From WSZJ01 sp964590435 (lineage in GTDB: Bacteria > Planctomycetota > MHYJ01 > WSZJ01), in NCBI GenBank assembly GCA_964590435.1, contig CAZPWT010000005.1, positions 1-64,000 on the forward strand: 64,000 bases of DNA, read 5' to 3'. A model generated the notes under the pieces. It was given only the letters and a program-made list of their open reading frames with translations. It was not told the DNA's origin and did not search any database. Every line of letters begins with the position of its first letter. Within the stretch, counting starts at the first letter, position 1. Shown in pieces: positions 16,555 through 23,532 of the stretch. Made by a program: the position numbers and the translations under genes.

Positions 16555-17711
16555 AGGCCGGGCTCCTCACTTCCTTCGTTTCCCACTTCGGCGGTGGCGT
16601 CGCCGTGACGGTAAAGGCCCATGCGCGTGCGATGCTTGAAAGTGGCCTCGCCACACCGTATCTCTTCGCACTCGAGGATCCGAGAGCGGAAGTTGCGAGC
16701 CCTCCGGTCCCAGGACTACCCGTGACCCTGCTCCCATACTCGGGCCCTCGCAAATTCGGCTATAGCCGGAAATTGGTGGAGGCCCTCGTCCGGGCGGACC
16801 TCGACGTCGTCGATTGCCACGGGTTGTGGATGTACACGAGCTACGCCTGTCTCTCCTGGGCCCGGAAAACTTCGCGGCCCTACGTTGTAACGCCCCATGG
16901 AATGCTCAACGATTTGGCGCTGAAGCGCTCGTCCATGAAGAAAGCGATCGCTTCCTTGCTCTACCAGCGGCGGCACCTGAAGGAAGCGGGACTGATCCGC
17001 GCCCTCAGCGCGGCCGAAGCCGCGTCCGTCCGGACGCTGAAACTGGGAATCCCGATAGCAGTCATCCCGAACGCCGTGGATCCGCCAACGGACGCGCAGA
17101 TCTCGGCACTGCGGCGCAACGACTCGCGATTCAGGGACCTTCTCTACCTGGGTCGCTTGGACCCGGAGAAAGGAATCGAGACGTTGCTGTGTTCGTGGGA
17201 GGCCGCTACCAAGAGGCTCGGCAGTAAAGCGGCGGAATGGAGACTCGTGATCTGCGGGTGGGGCGAAGAGCGCTACGTCAGCCGATTGCGCAAGAGGGCA
17301 CTGAGCCTGGGAGAGCGAGTCGAGTTCCGTGGGATCGTGCTGGGAGCCGCCAAGGACGAGGTCCTGGCGAACGCGTCGGGTTTCGTTCTCCCGTCGCTGC
17401 GAGAAGCGCTTCCGGTCGCCGTGCTGGAAGCGTGGTCGTACGGCCTCCCGGTCGTGATGAGCCGGGAGTGCAATTTGCCGGAGGGGTTCCACGCGGGAGC
17501 CGCGGTGGAGTGCCCCCTGGACGCGGAGGGCATGACTGCGAGCCTGTGCGGGCTTGTCGAGATGTCCGCAAGCGAACGAACCGCCATGGGGCGCCGGGGA
17601 CGGGCCCTTGTGCTCGACCGTTTTTGCTGGCGATCTGTCATCTCAAGTCTCGTCGCCGCATATACTTGGCTCTCCGCCGGGGAGAATGTTCCCGGGTGCG
17701 TAGAACGCTGA
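16551..17711 (+). CDS. GT4-type glycosyltransferase
   Basis: 386 residues. GT-B fold: N-terminal domain with VSHFGGGVAVTVKAHARAM and HGLWMYTSYA, C-terminal domain with LGRLDPEKGIETLL, LVICGWGEERY and LPSLREALPVAVLEAWSYGLPVV (EX7E-like). The ATG at 16551 overlaps the preceding stop (ATGA). An ATG at 16536 and a longer open frame back to 16386 exist inside the previous gene, but the overlap start matches the pattern of the cluster. Confidence 0.9.
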   Translation: MKAGLLTSFVSHFGGGVAVTVKAHARAMLESGLATPYLFALEDPRAEVASPPVPGLPVTLLPYSGPRKFGYSRKLVEALVRADLDVVDCHGLWMYTSYACLSWARKTSRPYVVTPHGMLNDLALKRSSMKKAIASLLYQRRHLKEAGLIRALSAAEAASVRTLKLGIPIAVIPNAVDPPTDAQISALRRNDSRFRDLLYLGRLDPEKGIETLLCSWEAATKRLGSKAAEWRLVICGWGEERYVSRLRKRALSLGERVEFRGIVLGAAKDEVLANASGFVLPSLREALPVAVLEAWSYGLPVVMSRECNLPEGFHAGAAVECPLDAEGMTASLCGLVEMSASERTAMGRRGRALVLDRFCWRSVISSLVAAYTWLSAGENVPGCVER

Positions 17712-17748
17712 AGTTTCCTCGGGCAGGTGGCCCCCTTGAGGTCATGCC

Positions 17749-19503
17749 GTGCTGATACTCGGCCTAAACACATTCCACGCCGACTCCGCTGCCGCTCTGT
17801 TCAAGGACGGGCACCTGGTCGCGGCCATCGCCGAGGAACGACTGAACCGAGTAAAGCACTTCGCGGGGTTCCCCGAGCTGGCGATTCGTCGCGTGCTTGA
17901 AATCGCGGGAGCCGGGATCCGGGACGTGGACCATGTTGCGATCGCACGCGACTCCAGGGCCAACCTCATGGCGAAGCTCGGATTCGCCCTCGGCAATCTT
18001 GGCCGCATCGCCAAGCTGGCGCGTCAGCGCCTCGAGAACCGAGCCCAGGTTGCGAGCGTCCCCGCTCTTATCGAACGTGCGTTCGGGCTGGGCGATGGCG
18101 GACTCAAGGCGAGGATTCACGCGGTGGAGCATCACCTGGCTCACGCCGCCAGCGCCTTCCTCGCCTCACCGTTCGAAGAAGCAGCCATCCTCTCGGTCGA
18201 CGGCTTCGGCGACTTTGCGTCCACCATGCTCGCTCGCGGCCGGGGATCCACAATCGAAGTCCTCGATCGCGTCCTGTTCCCGCACTCGCTCGGAGTTCTT
18301 TACACCGCTGTCTGCCAGTTCATCGGATACGACTCGTACGGCGACGAGGGCAAGGTCATGGGCCTTGCGCCCTATGGCCGCGAAAGCGAGCGCAGGGTTC
18401 TCGATGACATGCTCGTGCTGAAACCGAAAGGTCGATTCGAGCTCAACCTGGAATACTTCGTACACCATTCCGAGGGCGTGGACTATTCCCATGACGAGAC
18501 GGGACTGCCGACAGTGGCTCCCCTGTACTCCAAGAAACTCGTCGAGCGCTTTGGCCCGCCGCGCGTCAAACGAAGCGAAGTGACGCAACGCGACATGGAC
18601 CTCGCCGGCGCACTGCAGGCGCTTCTCGAGAAAGCCTATTTCCATGTCCTGAACGGGCTCCATGCCAAGGTGCCCGTTGAGACCCTGTGCCTTGCGGGCG
18701 GCGTGGCACTGAACTCGGTTGCGAATGGGAAGGTTCTTGATGAGACGCCGTTCCGGCGTCTTTACATCCAGCCCGCTGCAACGGACGACGGTACTGCCGT
18801 CGGGGCCGCGCTCCATGTGTGGAACGGCGTCCTGGGCCGCCCGCGTGCGTTCGTGATGAACTCGGCCCTCGTGGGAGATTCGTTCTCGCCCGAGGATTGC
18901 GCCGCTGCGCTTCGGACTGCGGGCCTGAAGTTCCGGACGCTTGGCGATGAAGCGCTGTGCCGTGAAGTGGCGAAGGACATCGCGAACGGCAAGGTTGTCG
19001 GCTGGTTCCAGGGACGGATGGAGTGGGGACCGCGGGCGTTGGGAGCCCGATCGATCGTGGCTCACCCGGGGCACCCGAAGATGAAGGACATCCTGAACGC
19101 ACGAATCAAACACCGCGAGTGGTTCCGGCCCTTCGCTCCTTCGGTGCTTGCCGAACGGCTGGGGGATATTTTCGAGCGCGATCACCCCGACCCGTTCATG
19201 CTGATGGTCTACCGGATCCGGCCGGAATGGCGGGAGAAGCTTTGCGCGGTGAACCACGTAGACAACACGGGACGGTTGCAATCGGTGTCGAGCGATGTGA
19301 ACCCGATCTATCACCGCCTGATTTCGGAGTTCGGAAGGCTTACGGGTACGCCCGTCGTGCTGAATACCTCCTTCAACGAGAACGAGCCGATCGTGCATTT
19401 TCCGCGCGAAGCGATCGACTGCTTTCTGAGGACGCAAATGGACGGGCTGGCTCTAGGACCGTACTACGTGACCCGAGAATCTTCTGCCGCCAAGGAAGCC
19501 TGA
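17749..19503 (+). CDS. O-carbamoyltransferase (NodU/CmcH family)
   Basis: 584 residues, the usual size. The family transfers a carbamoyl group from carbamoyl phosphate, through a carbamoyl-adenylate, to a sugar hydroxyl. The N-terminal Kae1-like domain has GLNTFHADSAAAL, AIAEERLNRVKH, the metal-binding HHLAHAASAF (His near 127) and SVDGFGD. The C-terminal YrdC-like domain has GRMEWGPRALGARSI and WFRPFAPSVL. It starts at a GTG 37 bp after a glycosyltransferase, so carbamoylation of the surface polysaccharide is the natural reading, as for NodU in Nod factors. Confidence 0.92.
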   Translation: MLILGLNTFHADSAAALFKDGHLVAAIAEERLNRVKHFAGFPELAIRRVLEIAGAGIRDVDHVAIARDSRANLMAKLGFALGNLGRIAKLARQRLENRAQVASVPALIERAFGLGDGGLKARIHAVEHHLAHAASAFLASPFEEAAILSVDGFGDFASTMLARGRGSTIEVLDRVLFPHSLGVLYTAVCQFIGYDSYGDEGKVMGLAPYGRESERRVLDDMLVLKPKGRFELNLEYFVHHSEGVDYSHDETGLPTVAPLYSKKLVERFGPPRVKRSEVTQRDMDLAGALQALLEKAYFHVLNGLHAKVPVETLCLAGGVALNSVANGKVLDETPFRRLYIQPAATDDGTAVGAALHVWNGVLGRPRAFVMNSALVGDSFSPEDCAAALRTAGLKFRTLGDEALCREVAKDIANGKVVGWFQGRMEWGPRALGARSIVAHPGHPKMKDILNARIKHREWFRPFAPSVLAERLGDIFERDHPDPFMLMVYRIRPEWREKLCAVNHVDNTGRLQSVSSDVNPIYHRLISEFGRLTGTPVVLNTSFNENEPIVHFPREAIDCFLRTQMDGLALGPYYVTRESSAAKEA

Positions 19504-19512
19504 GTCCCGGGA

Positions 19513-20709
19513 TTGAACTTCTTCCTCCTCAACCAGTTCTACCCGCCCGACGTGGCGCCGACGGGGCAGTTTCTGCATGACGTGGCGAAGAGGTTGGTGG
19601 CGCGGGGGCATGGGGTGAAGGTCTTCTGCTCGCGGCGGGCCTACGAAGGCGGCGAGAACTTTCCAGCCCGTCATCAGCTCGACGGCGTGGAAATCGTGCG
19701 CATTGCGGCGCCGGGGTACGGCCGGCGGAGTTTCCTCGGCAAGCTCGCGGACTACTCCGGATTCGCTGCGGGGCTGGCGCTGAGCGTCCTGTCCGAGCGC
19801 CCGCGACCGGACCTGATCCTCTCGCTCACCACTCCCCCGTTTCTCGGGCTGGCCGCGCGTGGGGCTGCCGCGATCCGCGGGTGCCGCCATGCGCACTGGA
19901 TCATGGATGTGTACCCCGACGTCCTGGCGGCGCACGGCATGGTCGCCGCCGGGGGCGCGGCGGAGCGCGCGCTCTCCGCCCTCGCCCGCGCGGAGCTGCG
20001 CGGGTCGGCGCTCACGCTGGCGCTGGGGCCCGTGATCGCGCGCAAGGTCGAGGCGCACGCGGGCGGGCCGGTTCCGTGGGTGCCGCTCTGGTCGGCGTTC
20101 GACCGCGACGTCGCCCGCGCCCCCGCTTCCCTCCGCGCCGAACGCGGGTGGACGGACGACCTCGTGCTGATGTACTCGGGCAACATGGGGCTCGGGCATC
20201 GCTTCGGCGAATTCCTCGAGGCCGCGCGGCGGCTGGGCGCGGCCGGGCCCCGGTGGGCGTTCTGCGGCGGCGGCAAGCGGCGGGCGGAGGTGGAGGCGTT
20301 CGCACGGGCGCAGCCGGGGGCGCGCGTGGAGCTGCACCCGTACGTGGCGCGCGAGAGGCTGGGGGAAGCGCTGGCGGCGGGGGACGTGCACCTGGCGAGC
20401 CTGGACGCGGGGTGGCAGGGGCTGATGGTGCCGAGCAAGATCCAGGGGATTTTCGCGGCGGGGCGGCCGGTGATTTTCGTGGGGGGCGGGGAGAACGAGA
20501 TCGCGGGGTGGATCCGCGAGGCCGGGGCGGGGTGGGTGGTCGCGGAGAACGACGTGGATGGGCTGATCGCGGCGGTCGAGGAGGCGAAGGATGCGGCCGG
20601 GCGTGCCGCGAAAGGAGCTGCCGCTAGGCGGTTTGCGGAGGTGCATTTTGATCTGGACGTGAATGTGGCTCGGATTTGCACGATGCTGGAGAGGGCGGCG
20701 AAAGGCTAG
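19513..20709 (+). CDS. GT4-type glycosyltransferase (WcaI/WbuB-like)
   Basis: 398 residues. GT-B fold with the WbuB-like opening NFFLLNQFYPPDVAPTGQFL and DVAKRLVARGHGV, LILSLTTPPFLGL, MYSGNMGLGHRF and a C-terminal LMVPSKIQGIFAAGRPVIFVG donor-binding segment. The start is a TTG nine bases after the carbamoyltransferase stop; no nearby ATG fits. It ends the run of cluster genes. GC is higher here than in the four preceding genes. Confidence 0.88.
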   Translation: MNFFLLNQFYPPDVAPTGQFLHDVAKRLVARGHGVKVFCSRRAYEGGENFPARHQLDGVEIVRIAAPGYGRRSFLGKLADYSGFAAGLALSVLSERPRPDLILSLTTPPFLGLAARGAAAIRGCRHAHWIMDVYPDVLAAHGMVAAGGAAERALSALARAELRGSALTLALGPVIARKVEAHAGGPVPWVPLWSAFDRDVARAPASLRAERGWTDDLVLMYSGNMGLGHRFGEFLEAARRLGAAGPRWAFCGGGKRRAEVEAFARAQPGARVELHPYVARERLGEALAAGDVHLASLDAGWQGLMVPSKIQGIFAAGRPVIFVGGGENEIAGWIREAGAGWVVAENDVDGLIAAVEEAKDAAGRAAKGAAARRFAEVHFDLDVNVARICTMLERAAKG

Positions 20710-20827
20710 TTGCGGGTTGCGAGTAAACGGCTACGGCGGTTCGGATGTGGCAGGGACTGCCCCTACACGCACGCTTGATGGTTCTTCAGGTGGGTTCCGG
20801 ACACATCAAATTTCTTGGTTCATGGCC

Positions 20828-20859
20828 TTGACAATGCCCGAATACAGGGTATAACTAAA
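20828..20859 (+). promoter_or_regulatory. Shared promoter-like element, copy 1
   Basis: TTGACA (20828-20833), 16 bases, then TATAACTAAA (20850-20859) followed by GGCGAAC. A near-identical arrangement, TTGACC-16-TATAACTAAA followed by CACGAAC, lies at 28987-29020 before the other Uma2-containing operon. The first gene recognised downstream is the Uma2 gene at 21070, leaving about 200 bases with no supportable gene. Confidence 0.6.
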
Positions 20860-21069
20860 GGCGAACATTCGCTGGTGGCGCTTCCCGGGCGCCCCTGGTT
20901 GAGGAGGGTTGAAGGCGTTCGCGCGGGCAGGAAGCATGGATGTCCCGCGGCGCTTGACGACCCGACTCGTTTCGTGAAAGGAACTTCGGGATGCACCACA
21001 GGAACCTGGAGACGCCAGGGGATGAACCTGAGTTCGTCTCCACTTTTTGTCGCTGATAGAATCATGCAC

Positions 21070-21669
21070 ATGCGGATCTATCCTCCCCACGTCAGCGAAT
21101 TCGAAGTCCTGGAACGGCAGCGCCTCGGGCAGGACATCCGGGACGAGGAGTGGGAGGGGGTCTACCACGTGACACCCGCCCCCTCCGTCGGCCACCAGCA
21201 AGTCCTTGGCGGCGTGTACAACTTCCTGCTGACGCTCATGGCAGCGCGGGGCGGCGGGACCCTGTTGCTGGAAGTCAATGTCTTCCGGGAAAGCTCGCCT
21301 GAGCGCGACTACCGCATCCCGGACCTCGTGTTTATCGCCGCCGGCCGCGAGGGCATCATCGCCCACGACGGGATCCGAGGCGGCGCGCCGGATGTCGTCA
21401 TTGAAATCCTGTCGCCACGCGACGACAGCTACAGGAAGTTCGAGTTCTACGCGGCGCTCGGCGTGTCGGAGATAGTCACGGTCGAACCGGAGGGGCGCAC
21501 GGCCGAGGTCTGGAGGCTGGCGGGCGGAAGCTACGAACGCGCGATGGTGAACAGCGACGGTGTGGTCGTCTCGCAGTCACTCGAGGTGACGTTCCGCACA
21601 CGGGCCGGCGCTTCCCCGCGCCTTGAGATCATCGACGGTCGCGACCCTTCGCGTTGCATGCTGATCTGA
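21070..21669 (+). CDS. Uma2 family endonuclease-like protein, copy 1
   Basis: 199 residues of the Uma2 (DUF820) family, which has a PD-(D/E)XK nuclease-like fold of unknown cellular role. Motifs: DEEWEGVYHVTPAPSVGHQ, YRIPDLVF (Asp), PDVVIEILSPRDDS (Glu) and YRKFEFYAALGV (Lys), consistent with an intact nuclease core. The ATG at 21070 is chosen because it aligns with the paralogue at 22005; the frame is open further upstream. A TAGAAT box ends seven bases before it, suggesting a leaderless transcript. It is strongly similar to the next Uma2 gene, from which it probably arose by duplication. Confidence 0.85.
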   Translation: MRIYPPHVSEFEVLERQRLGQDIRDEEWEGVYHVTPAPSVGHQQVLGGVYNFLLTLMAARGGGTLLLEVNVFRESSPERDYRIPDLVFIAAGREGIIAHDGIRGGAPDVVIEILSPRDDSYRKFEFYAALGVSEIVTVEPEGRTAEVWRLAGGSYERAMVNSDGVVVSQSLEVTFRTRAGASPRLEIIDGRDPSRCMLI

Positions 21670-21697
21670 AATTGTGCACGTGCCCGTGCCCGGTGGC

Positions 21698-21799
21698 GAG
21701 CGGCTCGCGGAGGCGCTCGGGCGCGTCGGCGCGAAGGTCAGCGCGGGGCAGCTTGCGGCGATCCTGCTGGAGCGGGCCATTGAGGAGGCGGCGCGGCGC
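21698..21799 (+). repeat. Short coding repeat, copy A (ends a 48-codon ORF)
   Basis: Encodes ERLAEALGRVGAKVSAGQLA and then an AAILLERAIEEAARR helix. It is part of an open frame from GTG 21674 to TGA 21820, four bases after the Uma2 stop, so a 48-residue protein is possible. Almost the same 100 bases recur at 23352-23453 (copy C), and the last half at 22628-22677 (copy B). The amphipathic helix suggests the C terminus of a toxin-antitoxin protein, but the family is not recognised. Confidence 0.6.
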
Positions 21800-22004
21800 A
21801 TGAACGGCGAAGCGCGATGAAATAGGGGGCGGGCGGGATCCTCACCCGGGGTCACCGTCGGGGCCGCTTCATATCTGATATTTCAATCACGACTCTTGAC
21901 ACACATCACTCAATAGCAGATCATCCGTATGTCTTCACTTGACACATCTACATCACACTCTCTCCCCACAGGATCCCGGCCATGCCGCTGCTACAATTCC
22001 CCCC

Positions 22005-22604
22005 ATGCAGATTCACCCGCCTCACGTCACCGAAGCGGAAGTCTCCGAGCGCCGCCGGCTCGGGCTGGACCTTCACGACGAGGAATGGGAAGGGGTCTAC
22101 CACGTGACTCCCTCCCCCTCGCTTGGACACCAGCGCGTGCTCACCGGCCTGATCCGCTTCCTGGACGACCTGATGGAATCTCGCGGCGGCGGGACGATCA
22201 TCCCGGAATTCAATGTGTTCCGTGACGATGCGGCCCAGCGCGACTATCGCGTGCCGGACGTCGTGTTCGTCGCGGCGGGCCGGGAACGCATCCTCGCCCG
22301 CGACGGGATCCACGGCGGCGCACCGGATGCCGTCATCGAGATCCTCTCTCCCAGGGACGAGTCGTATGCCAAGTTCAAGTTCTTTGCGGAGATCGGCGTG
22401 CCCGAGGTGATCGTCGTCGAGCCCGAGGAACGCAAGGCGGAGATCTGGATCCTCGAGAAGGGCTCCTACGGCCCCGTGTCCCCCGCGGCCGACGGCGCGC
22501 TTACCTCGGGGCGACTTGAGGTCGCGTTCCTGACGCTCCCCGGGGAGCCTCCGCGCCTGCAGGTCGCCGACACCCGGGACGCGTCTCGCAGGCTGGTCAT
22601 CTGA
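22005..22604 (+). CDS. Uma2 family endonuclease-like protein, copy 2
   Basis: 199 residues, same length as the gene at 21070 and closely similar (IHPPHVTEAEV, DEEWEGVYHVTPSPSLGHQR, YRVPDVVFVAAGRE, PDAVIEILSPRDESYAKFKF). The PD-(D/E)XK residues are kept. The ATG at 22005 follows a TACAAT box by exactly seven bases, so the transcript may be leaderless; upstream in-frame codons are AT-rich and unlike the family. Function of Uma2 proteins is not established; many occur as multiple paralogues. Confidence 0.87.
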   Translation: MQIHPPHVTEAEVSERRRLGLDLHDEEWEGVYHVTPSPSLGHQRVLTGLIRFLDDLMESRGGGTIIPEFNVFRDDAAQRDYRVPDVVFVAAGRERILARDGIHGGAPDAVIEILSPRDESYAKFKFFAEIGVPEVIVVEPEERKAEIWILEKGSYGPVSPAADGALTSGRLEVAFLTLPGEPPRLQVADTRDASRRLVI

Positions 22605-22627
22605 GATTCCCGATCGCGCCCCGAGCT

Positions 22628-22677
22628 TCAGGCGGCGATCCTGCTGGAGCGGGCGATCGAGGAGGCTGCGCGACGCG
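22628..22677 (+). repeat. Short coding repeat, copy B (partial)
   Basis: About 50 bases encoding LQAAILLERAIEEAARRGR match the 3' half of copies A and C. It abuts the 5'-truncated AbiEii-like gene at 22711, so recombination between such repeats may have removed that gene's beginning. Confidence 0.55.
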
Positions 22678-22710
22678 GTCGAGAAGGCGCTTCGACGACA
22701 CCTTGAAGGC

Positions 22711-23325
22711 ATGAATCCGGTGTCGCTGTCGCTGCGTGTCGCGCGGGTCGATCGCATGCCGCCGCAGGGTCATCCCCAGGGCTGGGACGGGCTGCGGGTC
22801 GAGATCGGCATCGACGACCTGTCGCGTCCGGGAACGCGCAGCTTTCCCCTCGTCACCGTCGACGCGGCCGCGCCCGAACCTCTCACCCCGGCGTCCACGG
22901 CGCCGTTCCGGGCCGGAGCCGGGTTCGTGACCGCGTACACCCTCGAGCGGATCGCGGGCGAGAAACTGCGCGCGTTCCTCACGACGCTGCCGCCTTACCG
23001 CGACAAAATGGCCCTGCCGCCCCGCCCGATCCGGGCCAAGGATCTCCAGGATCTCGCCCGCATTCTGCGCGCGAGGCCCCTGGACGGGGGTCCGTTCTGG
23101 CCCGTGGCCGCCGGAGAATTCCGAGTCGCCTGCCTCGCACGCCGCGTCGATTGCGCAGGCTGGCCGTCCTTCGATCCCTTCGAAACTCTCGCCGCCGATG
23201 CCTGGGCAAGGGACGCGACCCTCCCGCCCGCGCCGGCGTTCGCCGAGGGCTGGGAAGCGGCGCGGAGGGTGATCCAGGCGTTCGAGGCGGCGGGAGTGGT
23301 GCCGTTCGGCCAGGACCCTGCCTGA
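22711..23325 (+). pseudogene. AbiEii-like nucleotidyltransferase toxin, 5'-truncated
   Basis: 204 residues that resemble only the C-terminal half of AbiEii/DUF1814 nucleotidyltransferases: AYTLERIAGEKLRAFL and IRAKDLQDLARILR match the family's '..EilaeKLrAl..R..kDlyDl..ll' pattern. The catalytic N-terminal half (GG-S and DxD motifs) is missing. The frame upstream continues as LRDAVEKALRRHLEG, typical AbiEii sequence, then runs into repeat copy B in another frame. The antitoxin AbiEi is not seen. I read it as a remnant. An expressed 204-residue fragment cannot be excluded. Confidence 0.6.
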
Positions 23326-23351
23326 AGGAGCGAGTTCCAGCGGCCCAGCTC

Positions 23352-23453
23352 GAGCGGCTCGCGGAGGCGCCCGGGCGCGGCGGCGCGAAGGTCAGCGCGG
23401 GGCAGCTTGCGGCGATCCTGCTGGAGCGGGCGATCGAGGAGGCGGCGAGGCGG
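23352..23453 (+). repeat. Short coding repeat, copy C
   Basis: Encodes ERLAEAPGRGGAKVSAGQLA plus the AAILLERAIEEAARR helix, nearly identical to copy A. The frame ends at TGA 23468 but has no ATG, GTG or TTG close upstream that would avoid overlapping the AbiEii remnant, so it looks like a decayed 3' gene end. Confidence 0.6.
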
Positions 23454-23468
23454 TTGCCGGACAAATGA

Positions 23469-23505
23469 ACCGGCGCGCGGGGCCGGGAGGCCGCCGCGCG
23501 CCGGT
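23469..23505. terminator. Bidirectional terminator-like hairpin
   Basis: ACCGGCGCGCGG (23469-23480) pairs perfectly with CCGCGCGCCGGT (23494-23505), loop 13 bases. It lies between the plus-strand accessory genes and the minus-strand DUF3494 lipoprotein gene ending at 23533. A T6 run lies 15 bases beyond on the plus strand; the minus-strand tail is TTCATTTG. Confidence 0.55.
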
Positions 23506-23532
23506 GAGGGCCGTGATCGTTTTTTGAAAACG

